Under the pieces are notes generated by a model that was not told the DNA's origin, ran no database searches, and saw nothing but the letters and a program-made list of their open reading frames with translations. Made by a program: the position numbers and the translations under genes. A stretch of 64,000 nt of DNA from Deltaproteobacteria bacterium. GTDB taxonomy: Bacteria > Myxococcota > XYA12-FULL-58-9. This document shows, in pieces, positions 27,348 through 35,847 of the stretch (position 1 is the stretch's first letter; every line of letters starts with the position of its first letter). The stretch covers positions 83,497 through 147,496 of the forward strand of contig JACRCV010000034.1 of NCBI GenBank assembly GCA_016218825.1. The letters run 5' to 3'.

Positions 27348-28202
27348 ATGACCGACAAGATTGTGCTCGTGACCGGGGCGACAGGTCGCCAGGGCGGCGC
27401 GGTGGCGAACGCGCTCATCGACCTCGGCTTCAAGGTAAAGACGCTCGTGCGCCACGCCGACAGCGAGCGCGCCAAAGCGCTCTCCAAGCTCGGCGCCGGC
27501 GTCACGGTCGGGGATCTGGATGACGCGACCTCGCTCGCCCGCGCGCTCGAGGGCGCGTGGGGAGTCTTCGCGGTGCAGAACACCTGGGAGGCAGGCGTCG
27601 AGCGCGAAGAGGAGCAGGGCAAGCGTCTGGCGCGGGTCGCTCGCGAGCGGGGCGTCAAGCACTTTGTCTACAGCTCGGTGTGCTCCGCCAACCGAGCCAC
27701 GAGCATCCCGCACTTCGAGAACAAGTGGCGCATCGAGGAAGAGGTGCGAAAGCTCGACTTCCCGTCCTACACCATCCTTCGCCCGGTGTTCTTCATGGAG
27801 AACTTCTGCTCACCCTGGTTCAAGCCGGCGCTCGCGGACGGACAGCTGACGCTCGGCGTAAGGCCCGACACCCGACTGCAAATGATCGCGGTCGGCGACA
27901 TCGGCCGCGTCGGCGGACGCGCCTTCGAGGAGCACAGCCGCTTCAATCGGCGGGAGCTCGCGCTCGCCGGGGACGCCTGCACCATGCCGGAAGCTGCGGC
28001 CACCCTGAGCCGCGCCCTCGGGAAGGCGATTCGCTTCGCTCCGACCGCCCCGGCCGAGATACGCCAGGCAAACCCTGACTTCGCGGCCATGCTCGAGTGG
28101 TTCGATCGGGTGGGCTATGACGCCGATCTGACCTTCATGCGCCGCGAGCTCGGTTTCGAGGCCACCCGCCTCGCCGAGTGGGCCCGGGGCGTGACCTGGT
28201 GA
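27348..28202 (+). CDS. NmrA-like NAD(P)-binding protein
   Basis: 284 residues; ATG preceded by a strong GGGAGGTG. It is an atypical short-chain dehydrogenase/reductase fold with the nucleotide motif VTGATGRQGGAVANAL at residues 8-23 and the NmrA/HSCARG-like stretch GVKHFVYSS near residue 104. NmrA-like proteins are NAD(P)-sensing regulators or weak reductases; the typical SDR catalytic Tyr-x3-Lys is not evident. It converges with the downstream lipoprotein genes (15 bases between stops). No operon partner on its strand. Confidence 0.85.
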   Translation: MTDKIVLVTGATGRQGGAVANALIDLGFKVKTLVRHADSERAKALSKLGAGVTVGDLDDATSLARALEGAWGVFAVQNTWEAGVEREEEQGKRLARVARERGVKHFVYSSVCSANRATSIPHFENKWRIEEEVRKLDFPSYTILRPVFFMENFCSPWFKPALADGQLTLGVRPDTRLQMIAVGDIGRVGGRAFEEHSRFNRRELALAGDACTMPEAAATLSRALGKAIRFAPTAPAEIRQANPDFAAMLEWFDRVGYDADLTFMRRELGFEATRLAEWARGVTW

Positions 28203-28217
28203 GGGGTCGAGGCTCCG

Positions 28218-28925
28218 TCAGCGTACCACCGTGACGCTCTCGAGCTGCACGTCCTGCACTTGCACGTTTCTGAGCTCGATGCGCCCGAAGACGCTCGACC
28301 GCTCGACGACGACGCTCTCGACGAACCCTTCGCCGCCCGGGGGCCCGAGCAGGCGAATGCGGTTGGCGCGCGCGCCAGTCAGGCCAAGAGACTCCGGCGC
28401 GACGTCGCTCGCCGTCCCGACGCTCAGGGTCGCGACGCCGCCCCGACCGCAGCGAACCACGGTGCCAGGGTCCACGACGATGCCGGGATCGTCCTCGAGG
28501 CTCACGTCGATCGCTGTGAGGGTTTGGACCACGACGTTGGCGGCCAGAAGCTCGGCGGCATCGACGTCTTTCAATGTCAGGCGGCAGATGACCACGCGCC
28601 CGACGACGCCGGTCGCGGCGTCGGTTTCACCGGCGATCTCGAGGGTGGGCCCCGTGGGCGTGGCGAAGAGAAGCGTGTCCCGCAGAGTCACCGAGTCGAG
28701 CGGCTCGTTCGGGCCCAGGCGCACCGTGATGGTCTGGCTCGAGCCCCCGACCTGTGCGGCTCTGCCGGTCTCGAGCCCCCCCCTGTCCTCCCCCCAGAGC
28801 TTCGCGCCATCCCGATGGTCTCCCTCGGCTCCACAGGCGGCGAGAAGCATCACGCCGGCCAGACATCCAGCCGCGTCTCCCGGGCCACCGCGAGGGAGCG
28901 GCGCTCCTGTCCGACCACGCTGCAT
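28218..28925 (-). CDS. lipoprotein, paralogue of the upstream gene
   Basis: 235 residues from the ATG at 28925. The signal ends in MLLAACG (lipobox). The mature protein is a beta-rich domain with landmarks TITVRLGPNEP, TLEIAGETD, VVICRLTLKDVDA, VVRCGRGGVA, ANRIRLLGPPGG and SSVFGRIELRNV. Every landmark recurs in the same order in the neighbour at 28952-29737. The terminal region alternates polar and hydrophobic residues, as in a beta-helix or beta-roll edge. No family recognised. It lies 26 bases downstream of its paralogue, on the same strand. Confidence 0.75.
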   Translation of the reverse strand: MQRGRTGAPLPRGGPGDAAGCLAGVMLLAACGAEGDHRDGAKLWGEDRGGLETGRAAQVGGSSQTITVRLGPNEPLDSVTLRDTLLFATPTGPTLEIAGETDAATGVVGRVVICRLTLKDVDAAELLAANVVVQTLTAIDVSLEDDPGIVVDPGTVVRCGRGGVATLSVGTASDVAPESLGLTGARANRIRLLGPPGGEGFVESVVVERSSVFGRIELRNVQVQDVQLESVTVVR

Positions 28926-28951
28926 TCCCGGTGCGTCCCCTGCGGCCCGGC

Positions 28952-29737
28952 CTAGATCGGATCGCGGTCGATAGTCACCGTTTCCAGCACCAGCCTCTTC
29001 ACGGCAGCCTGGTTGATCTCGAATTGGCCGAAGACGCTCGTGCGCTCGATCAGGACCTTCTCGACGAAGCCATCCTTGCCGGGCGGCCCGAGGATCCGGA
29101 TACGGTTGGCCCGGAACCCGGCGTTGCCGCCGGCGGTGAGCACCAGCAACGCGGAGTCTCTGGTGTCGAGGATACCGATATCGTCCTCCGTATCTAGCCC
29201 GCCGAGCGCGACCACGGCGACGCCTCCACGACCGCAACGGACGACGTTCACCGGGTCGACCTGAATCTCCTGCTCGTCGAGCGCGACGTTGAGCGCGGCG
29301 AGCTGGGTAATCTTCGTATTCGCGACCCGGAGCTCTTCGGCGTCTACCTTGCGCAACTTCAGCTCGCAGATGATCACGCGGCCGGAGCTACCGGTCGTCA
29401 GGTCGTCTTGGCCGTGAATCTCCAGGGTCGGCTCCGAAGGGCTATCGACGAGCAGCACCTCGCTCAGGATGATCTCTCGCACCGGCTCGCGCTCGTTGAG
29501 CTGCACGACGATGGTGTTACTCGGACTGCCGGTCTGCGCTTGGGACCGCTCGATCGACTGGTTCCACTCGCGATTGATCGCGTCGTAGCTCACGGTCGTG
29601 GTCGTGTCCTCCGGCTCTCCGTCGCCGCGGATGCCGGCCTCGCATCCCGCAAGGGCTACGGCTATGCCCACGATTCCGGTAACGCCCATGCAGATCTGCC
29701 TGCCGTGAGGCCTTGCGAGCATTCCGATTCCGCGCAT
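28952..29737 (-). CDS. lipoprotein, tandem paralogue
   Basis: 261 residues from the third in-frame ATG (29737). The ATG at 29755 is less likely, because a strong GGAGGGGAGG (29744-29753) lies inside that reading and sits exactly 6 bases before 29737. The signal peptide ends in VALAGC. The mature domain parallels the downstream gene (TIVVQLNEREP, TLEIHGQDD, VIICELKLRKVDAEEL, VVRCGRGGVA, ANRIRILGPPGK, TSVFGQFEINQ). It is the first gene of a two-gene unit. Function unknown; the duplication suggests a two-subunit or two-specificity envelope protein. Confidence 0.77.
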   Translation of the reverse strand: MRGIGMLARPHGRQICMGVTGIVGIAVALAGCEAGIRGDGEPEDTTTTVSYDAINREWNQSIERSQAQTGSPSNTIVVQLNEREPVREIILSEVLLVDSPSEPTLEIHGQDDLTTGSSGRVIICELKLRKVDAEELRVANTKITQLAALNVALDEQEIQVDPVNVVRCGRGGVAVVALGGLDTEDDIGILDTRDSALLVLTAGGNAGFRANRIRILGPPGKDGFVEKVLIERTSVFGQFEINQAAVKRLVLETVTIDRDPI

Positions 29738-29971
29738 TCCCATCCTCCCCTCCATAGACCACGGAGGTTAGCGACTTCCCCCGGCAGGCGTCACACCTGC
29801 ACCGAGAAGAGTGGTGCCGTTACACAGTGAGCTTGTGCATGGTAACCGTGCCTGTCCAGAGCGGCGTCGCGGGGCCCGAGCGATTCTGGCGACGCTGGGG
29901 TTCTCCTGGCATACTACGGCAGATCGGTTCACGACACCCCGGGGGGGGCAGTCACTCCAAGGAGAGACCTC

Positions 29972-31711
29972 ATGGAACACAGCAGGAGGGCCGGTCTCGC
30001 GCTGGCGATGCTCGTCGCCGGTTGTGCCGGGGGGGGCGGCGTGCGAAGCGCGGCATGCGACGCGGGCTCGGTCTTCGTCGACGGCAGAGGCTGCGTCCTC
30101 GTTTGCCGCGACGAGGACGACTGCGCGCCGGACGAGCTGTGCATCGATCGGGCGTGTACGCCGGTCGCCGGTGTGTGCAGCGCGGACGTCGAGTGCGCCA
30201 CCCCGGGTGTGTGCGAGATCGAGGTCGGCGCGTGGTGCGAGGGGGCCGCGTGCCACTACCTGCCGCTCTCCTGCGTTCAGCCGCAACCGGTGAACCCGTG
30301 CGCCGAGTTGGCGGGGACCTGCGACGCCAACCGGCCCGGATGCCAGGGCCTGTCGTGCTGCGAGTACGCCCCGGCGTGGCCGGCCGCGAGCGGCGATCCG
30401 GCACCCCCATGTCCCTTCGCCGGCGAGGACGACGGTGACGGGGTGCAGCAGCCGGCCGAGACCTGGAGCGGGCATTGCGACCACACCGGCACGTGCGCCG
30501 ACTGCACGGACGCCAGCCAGTGCAACGACGGCAATGTGTGTACGCTGGATTCGTGCACGGCCGGCGGCGTCTGCAGCTACGCCCCGGCGTGGCCGACCAC
30601 GAGCGGCGCTCCGTCTCCCCCGTGCCCCTTCACCGACGAGGACGACGGTGACGGGGTGCAGCAGCCGGCCGAGACCTGGAGCGGGCATTGCGACCACGTC
30701 GGCACGTGCGCCGAGTGCGCGGACGCCAGCCAGTGCAACGACGGCAACGAGTGCACCCTGGATTCGTGCGTGGTCGGCGGCGTCTGCAGCAACGACACCG
30801 AGGCCTACCTTGGCCGGTCGTGCACCGTGGCCCAGCCCGATGACGGCGAGTGCACGGCGCAAGGACCGAACGCGATCGGCTGCGAGTTCATCCGTGGTCA
30901 CTACTGCGACACCGGCGACGAGTGCGCGACCGGCGAGTGCGCGGACCACCGCTGCTGCAATGACGCCTGTGTTGGCAACTGTAATCGCTGTGACGTCGCC
31001 GGCAACGCGGGGACCTGCGTGCTGGTGGACACTGAATGCGGCGGCAACTGCGACGTCTGCGCCGCCTCCGGCAACTGCGAGGCGGTGGCGGCCCGGTGCA
31101 CGGGCAACTGCGACACCTGCGTCGGCGCCGACAAGGCGTTCAGCTGCCAGGCGGTCGAGTCGGCCTGCGACGGCACCAGGTGCACCACCTGCACCGCGAG
31201 CGCCGCGAACCCCACGACGGAATTCAACTGCGTCTTCGACGCGGCTCGGGACGCGGAGTGCCCGGACGCGGGCACCGAGTGTTACGCCGCCGGCGAGTGT
31301 CGCAAGTCCCGGCTCGAGTACTGCACCTCGGGACCGGAGTGCATGGACGGTCTCTGCCTGGCGAACACCTGTCTGTGGAACGGCGCCATCGCGAGGCCGC
31401 AATGCAACGCCTATTCCACCGCCCACCCCGTCAACAGCGTCTGCATCGGGTACTTCGAGGTCACGGCTGGGGTGATTTCGTTGGCGGTCCAGTGTCTCTG
31501 CAACAACGTAGACCTTTGTTACAAGGCCGCCGTCACCAGTACCGGGAGCATCTCGAACTATTGCGGACCGGCGAACTGCACCACGAACAGTGCCACGCGC
31601 CCGATCGTCGGCTACGCCTACATCGGCAGTCGCGTTCCGACCTTGACCAACTACGACGGCGTCCCCAACGTTACTTACTGCACCGCCACCCAAGCCTGGC
31701 ATGCACCATAG
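29972..31711 (+). CDS. Cys-rich repeat lipoprotein
   Basis: 579 residues; ATG after AAGGAGAG. The signal peptide ends in LVAGC. The mature protein is very rich in Cys and contains two nearly identical 71-residue repeats (30365-30577 and 30578-30790). Each ends in a CxDGNxCTLDSC segment like the CTDC repeats of Dictyostelium and myxobacterial surface proteins. Shorter Cys modules follow (CNRCDVAGNAGTC, CDVCAASGNC, CDTCVGA). The C-terminal 100 residues have fewer Cys and a Tyr/Asn-rich character. It is probably a disulfide-stabilised surface protein. The 216 bases upstream hold no other gene. Confidence 0.78.
   Translation: MEHSRRAGLALAMLVAGCAGGGGVRSAACDAGSVFVDGRGCVLVCRDEDDCAPDELCIDRACTPVAGVCSADVECATPGVCEIEVGAWCEGAACHYLPLSCVQPQPVNPCAELAGTCDANRPGCQGLSCCEYAPAWPAASGDPAPPCPFAGEDDGDGVQQPAETWSGHCDHTGTCADCTDASQCNDGNVCTLDSCTAGGVCSYAPAWPTTSGAPSPPCPFTDEDDGDGVQQPAETWSGHCDHVGTCAECADASQCNDGNECTLDSCVVGGVCSNDTEAYLGRSCTVAQPDDGECTAQGPNAIGCEFIRGHYCDTGDECATGECADHRCCNDACVGNCNRCDVAGNAGTCVLVDTECGGNCDVCAASGNCEAVAARCTGNCDTCVGADKAFSCQAVESACDGTRCTTCTASAANPTTEFNCVFDAARDAECPDAGTECYAAGECRKSRLEYCTSGPECMDGLCLANTCLWNGAIARPQCNAYSTAHPVNSVCIGYFEVTAGVISLAVQCLCNNVDLCYKAAVTSTGSISNYCGPANCTTNSATRPIVGYAYIGSRVPTLTNYDGVPNVTYCTATQAWHAP
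30365..30790 (+). repeat. two direct repeats of 213 bp
   Basis: Copies at 30365-30577 and 30578-30790, in frame, encoding 71 residues each (YAPAWP to GGVCS). The near identity at DNA level, including the stretch encoding DGDGVQQPAETWSGHCD, points to a recent duplication. Confidence 0.85.
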
Positions 31712-31729
31712 CACCTCGCTCTGCTGGCC

Positions 31730-32710
31730 TTGAGAATCGGGACGACGGCCGTCGTGTTTCGGGGCGCTGCCTTGGGGTTGGCGTTGTCCGCCGCCACCGC
31801 CGCCACCACCTGCGCCGCCAAGCAAGAGATCATCGTCTTCCACGCCCCGTCGTTGTCGCGCGCCCTCGACGACGTCGGCGCCGCCTTCATGAAGCAACAC
31901 CCGGAGACCCGGCTGCGCTTCGAGGTCAGCGGCTCGCAGGTCGCGGCCCGCAAGCTCACCGAGCTCAACCTCGAGGCGGACGTGGTGGCGCTCGCCGACG
32001 CCGACGTCATCGACAAGATGCTGCGGCCCGAGGTCGTCGACTGGACCCTGCGCTTCGCGACCAACGAGGTGGTGTTGGCGCACGCGGCGCACAGTCGCTA
32101 CACCGAGGAGGTGACGACCGCCAACTGGCCGGCGGTGTTGGCGCGCAGTGACGTCCGCTTCGGGATCGCGAGCGCCGCGACCAGTCCGCTCGGCTACCGC
32201 ACCCTCTTCGTGCTGCAGCTCGCGGCCACGCTCTACCAGACGCCGGGGCTGGCGGCGGCGTTGTCACGCCGGGTGGCTGCGGAGCACACCGCGCCGGACG
32301 AGGCCGAGCTCTTGGCGCTGTTGTCGGCCCGGGCCATCGACTATGCATTCTTCTACCGTTCGACCGCGGAAGACCATCGCCTGAAGCTCACCGCGCTGCC
32401 CGACAGCATCAACCTCGGCACCCCGGCGCGCGACGCCGACTACCGCGCCGCCAGCGTCCCGGTCGTGCTCAAACACGGCGCGCCGCCGGTCGTGATGCGC
32501 GGCGCTGCGGTCTGGTACGGCCTGGCCGTGCCCCGCAAGGCGCCGCACCGCGACGCCGCGGTTCAATTCGTTGCCTTCCTGCTCGGTGACGCCGGCGGCC
32601 GTATCCTCGAGCGCGTCGGCTTCAGGCCGGTGACGCCGGCCCTGTGTGCCGAATGGGCGTCGTTGCCGGTCGCGCTGCAGCCTCTCGCGCGTCCGCCCGG
32701 AGCCCCATGA
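31730..32710 (+). CDS. wtpA: WtpA-like oxyanion-binding protein of an ABC transporter
   Basis: 326 residues from a TTG at 31730; a GTG at 31754 is an alternative. A signal peptide ends near residue 28 (LSAATAATTCAA). The body matches the molybdate/tungstate WtpA subfamily in several blocks: RKLTELNLEADVVALADADV, DWTLRFATNEVVLAH and GYRTLFVLQLA. However, the two carboxylates that I recall coordinating tungstate in the family appear to be Ser (ATSPLGYR) and Phe/Arg (YAFFYRS), so the ligand may be another oxyanion. The stop overlaps the permease start (ATGA). It is the first gene of a transporter unit; no ribosome site is evident at the TTG. Confidence 0.75.
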   Translation: MRIGTTAVVFRGAALGLALSAATAATTCAAKQEIIVFHAPSLSRALDDVGAAFMKQHPETRLRFEVSGSQVAARKLTELNLEADVVALADADVIDKMLRPEVVDWTLRFATNEVVLAHAAHSRYTEEVTTANWPAVLARSDVRFGIASAATSPLGYRTLFVLQLAATLYQTPGLAAALSRRVAAEHTAPDEAELLALLSARAIDYAFFYRSTAEDHRLKLTALPDSINLGTPARDADYRAASVPVVLKHGAPPVVMRGAAVWYGLAVPRKAPHRDAAVQFVAFLLGDAGGRILERVGFRPVTPALCAEWASLPVALQPLARPPGAP

Positions 32711-33927
32711 AGCTGTCGCTCACCAAGGCGGCCCTCGTCGTGCTCTGTCTGGGCGCGGTACATCTCGGTCTCGCCGCGATGCCCGGGGCGACGCTCAGTC
32801 CGGCGTGGAGCTTCGTGTTGTTCGCGACCAATCTCTACGTCGTCTACGCCGCGCTCCTGGTGAAGGTCGAGCGCAGGCCGGCCGGGCTCGCCATGTTCGC
32901 GGTCGGCTATCTGGTGCTCTTCCTGTTGCTGATGGTGCTCCTCGACAAGAAGCCGCTCTTCATCCTCCTGATCATTCTCTACGCCAGCGTCTTTCGCTCG
33001 CCGTTCTTGCTCGGCTGCTTCGCGATCTTCGTGCTCAGCTTCGTGGTGCTGCAACCCTACGCGCTCGAGACCTTCGTGCCGCTCGTCCTGATCTACCTCG
33101 TCGTCTGGCGGGTCCGCGACGCCAGTCGCTTCGCGCGCCTCTGCCTCACCCTCGGCCTGGTGATGTTCGCGGCGGTGCTGCTGCCGTTGTTTCACCTCGG
33201 CATTCAGGACTCGCTCCAGACCCTGGGGCACACGTTGGCGCGCCCCGACGTCCAGGAGGCGGTGTGGCTGTCGGTCGCGTCGTCGACGGTCGCGACCCTC
33301 TTCGTCGCCCTCTGGGGCATTCCGCTCGCCTACGCCCTGTCGCGCCTCGAGTTTCCCGGCAAGCGCCTCGTCGAGTCGCTCATCGACGTGCCCATCCTCG
33401 TGCCGCAGTCGGTCGCCGGCATCGCGCTGCTGGTGCTGTTGGGCCCGGCGAGTCCGCTCGGTGCGGCTCTGAATGATGCCTTCGGGGTTCAGATCGCCGG
33501 CCGCTTCGTGGGCATCGTCCTCGCCCAGGTCTTCGTGGCGTCGCCCTTCCTCATCAAGACGGCGCTCACCGCGTTCGCCGCGGTGCCCGAGACCCTGGAG
33601 ATGGCGTCGCGGACGCTCGGGGCGTCGCCGGCGGTGACCTTCTGGCGCATCACGTTGCCGCTGGCGTCGCGGGGCGTCGCGGTGGGCGGCATCCTGGCGT
33701 GGTCGCGCGCCATCAGCGAGTTCGGCGCCGTGGTGCTGTTCGCGAGCGCGCCTTTGACCGCCCCGGTCCTGGTGCACACCGAGTTCTTGCGTGCCGGCGC
33801 CGCCGAGAGCCGCCCGATCGCGACCTTGCTGCTCATCATCTGTTTGTGGATCTTCATTGTGCTGCAGCTCGGCCAGACGCTCTTGCCCACCGCTCTCCAG
33901 GGCGCGGCGCGCGGCAGGCCGCGATGA
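32707..33927 (+). CDS. wtpB: ABC transporter permease with an extra N-terminal membrane domain
   Basis: 406 residues from the ATG at 32707 (ATGA overlap with the binding protein). The C-terminal portion (about residues 175-395) is a normal ModB/WtpB-type permease with the EAA loop (EMASRTLGASPAVTFWRI) near residue 305. The first 165 residues are additional: four or five membrane segments (for example SFVLFATNLYVVYAALL and AVGYLVLFLLLMVLL) with no clear family. Typical permeases of this class are about 220-280 residues. The ATPase start overlaps its stop (ATGA). Confidence 0.8.
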   Translation: MKLSLTKAALVVLCLGAVHLGLAAMPGATLSPAWSFVLFATNLYVVYAALLVKVERRPAGLAMFAVGYLVLFLLLMVLLDKKPLFILLIILYASVFRSPFLLGCFAIFVLSFVVLQPYALETFVPLVLIYLVVWRVRDASRFARLCLTLGLVMFAAVLLPLFHLGIQDSLQTLGHTLARPDVQEAVWLSVASSTVATLFVALWGIPLAYALSRLEFPGKRLVESLIDVPILVPQSVAGIALLVLLGPASPLGAALNDAFGVQIAGRFVGIVLAQVFVASPFLIKTALTAFAAVPETLEMASRTLGASPAVTFWRITLPLASRGVAVGGILAWSRAISEFGAVVLFASAPLTAPVLVHTEFLRAGAAESRPIATLLLIICLWIFIVLQLGQTLLPTALQGAARGRPR

Positions 33928-34703
33928 TCTCCATTCGGGCCCTCGAGCGGCGCTTCGGCGCCTTCGCGCTCGGACCGTTGAGCCTGGAGATCGGGCGCGG
34001 CGACTATTGGGTGCTGCTCGGCCCGAGCGGCGCCGGCAAGTCGATGCTCCTGCACCTCCTGGCCGGCGTCTTCAAGCCCGACGCCGGCGTGCTCTGCGTC
34101 GACGACCGCGACGTGACCTCGACCCCGCCTGAAGAACGCCGCGTCGGCCTGGTCTTCCAACAGTCGGCGCTCTTCCCCCACCTCAGCGTGACCGACAACC
34201 TGGCTTACGCGCTGACGGTACGAGGCGTGACCGCGGCCGAGAGGCGACGGCGGACCGACGAGATCGTGAGCGCCCTCGGCATCGGCGCGTTGTTGCACCG
34301 CCCGGTCGCGACGTTGTCGGGCGGCGAGGCGCAGAAAGTCGCCATCGGCCGAGCCCTCGCCGGTCGTCCGCAGCTGTTGCTCCTCGACGAGCCTCTCGGA
34401 CCCATCGACCACAACGCCCGCCTCGAGCTGCAAGAGGAGCTCAAGCGGGTGCACCGCACCTTCGGGCTGACGACGCTGCACGTCACCCACAGCCGCGACG
34501 AGGCCTTCGCGCTCGGCTCGCACCTCGCGATCTTGCAGAACGGCCGCATCGTCCAGGCGGGCGCCGCCGACGCGGTGCAGGCCGCGCCCCGTTGTTCGTT
34601 CGTGGCCCTGTTCTTGGGGTTGGACGCGGCGGCCGGCGCGCCGCGCTGCCAGCGATCTTGTCTCACCACCCCCGGCAGCTGCGACCACCCCGCCGGCGCC
34701 TGA
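33924..34703 (+). CDS. wtpC: ABC transporter ATPase (WtpC/ModC-like)
   Basis: 259 residues from the ATG at 33924, overlapping the permease stop. All nucleotide-binding motifs are present: Walker A GPSGAGKS near residue 33, Q-loop VFQQSALFP, signature LSGGEAQK near residue 131, Walker B LLLLDEP near residue 152 and the switch HVTHSRDEA. There is no C-terminal TOBE regulatory domain; the tail is short with three Cys (CQRSCLTTPGSC). It completes a three-gene oxyanion importer. Confidence 0.85.
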   Translation: MISIRALERRFGAFALGPLSLEIGRGDYWVLLGPSGAGKSMLLHLLAGVFKPDAGVLCVDDRDVTSTPPEERRVGLVFQQSALFPHLSVTDNLAYALTVRGVTAAERRRRTDEIVSALGIGALLHRPVATLSGGEAQKVAIGRALAGRPQLLLLDEPLGPIDHNARLELQEELKRVHRTFGLTTLHVTHSRDEAFALGSHLAILQNGRIVQAGAADAVQAAPRCSFVALFLGLDAAAGAPRCQRSCLTTPGSCDHPAGA

Positions 34704-34770
34704 TTGGCCGCGGGATGCGGGGGCATCTCGAGGCTCGAACAGCCGCGGCGTTCGTGGCACCCTTGCGGGC

Positions 34771-35847
34771 ATGCAGCCGGAGCGCCTGCCGTTCTCCAAG
34801 ATCTTCGACTCGCCGTTCATCTCGCTGGACGAGACCAGCATCGAGATGGCGTCGATCTTGTTCTTGTTCCTGGCGGTGGTGCTGATCGCCAACGTCGAGC
34901 GCCGCCGCCAGCTCATCCGCCACGCGGTCCAGGTGGCGTCGTTCCTGGTGTTCTACTACTTCGTCTACTCCTGCCTCGGCGTGTTCGGCATGATCCGCAA
35001 CGGCCTCTACGGCATGACGCTGCTCGGCACGGTGTACTCCGAGTCGTTCTATTGGCTGGCGTTGCCGGCCACCGTCATCGCCGTGACCCTGCTGATGGGG
35101 CCGGTGTTCTGCAGTTGGATCTGTCCCACCGGCACGATCCAAGAAGCCGCCGGCTGGGCGCGGCGGCGGGTCCTGCCCAAACGGGCGGCCTCGGGTCGCT
35201 TGTCGCTGGCGCTGCTCGGGGTCTTCCTCGCCGCCTTCATCGCGATCACCGTCCACGCGAGCCTGAGCAAGGAGATGTTCATCGAGGACTCCAGCCTGCA
35301 CTGGGCGGCGGCGCTGTTGCTGTTGTGCTACCTGGTCGTTCTCGGGGTCGTCGATGACCTGCCGATCCGCACCCTGCGGCTGTTCTCGGTGCTCGCGATC
35401 TTGGTGACCGCGGTGTCGCACGTCAACATCACCTCGCCGATGCACTTCGCGTTCACCGCCCGCAACGACCCGGCGTCGCAGACCTCGACCTTGGTGATCC
35501 TCCTGGCCTCGATGGTCGTGGCGCGCTCCTGGTGCCGCTATCTGTGCCCGTGGGGCTACGTCATGAGCGTGCTGCACCGCCTGTCGCGGGTGAAGATCGC
35601 CAAGGCGCACGACCGGTGCTCGGGCTGCCACGACTGCCTCGGGGTCTGCGACGTCGACGCGGTCACGGCCGACGGCGTCCGCCACGAGCACTGTCAGCTC
35701 TGCTACGCCTGCATCGACGGCTGCAAGACCGGCGCCTTGACCCTGGTCGACGTCTGGCAACGGCCACCGACCAAAGGTTTGCCCGTCCTGCCCGGGCCGA
35801 CGGCCGCGTCCGCCGATGCCGAGCGGCGCGCGAGGCGCGCAAAGTGA
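34771..35847 (+). CDS. NapH/NosR-type membrane ferredoxin
   Basis: 358 residues. About six membrane segments carry the two class motifs, CSWICPTGT near residue 114 and CRYLCPWGY near residue 255. Two [4Fe-4S] sites follow near the end: CSGCHDCLGVC (about 283) and CQLCYACIDGC (about 309). Such proteins move electrons between quinones and periplasmic or cytoplasmic partners. It lies 67 bases after the ABC ATPase and overlaps the start of the PQQ-type propeller (GTGA), so a link to oxyanion uptake or use is likely but unproven. It is shorter than the polyferredoxin at 9997 and has fewer clusters. Confidence 0.85.
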   Translation: MQPERLPFSKIFDSPFISLDETSIEMASILFLFLAVVLIANVERRRQLIRHAVQVASFLVFYYFVYSCLGVFGMIRNGLYGMTLLGTVYSESFYWLALPATVIAVTLLMGPVFCSWICPTGTIQEAAGWARRRVLPKRAASGRLSLALLGVFLAAFIAITVHASLSKEMFIEDSSLHWAAALLLLCYLVVLGVVDDLPIRTLRLFSVLAILVTAVSHVNITSPMHFAFTARNDPASQTSTLVILLASMVVARSWCRYLCPWGYVMSVLHRLSRVKIAKAHDRCSGCHDCLGVCDVDAVTADGVRHEHCQLCYACIDGCKTGALTLVDVWQRPPTKGLPVLPGPTAASADAERRARRAK

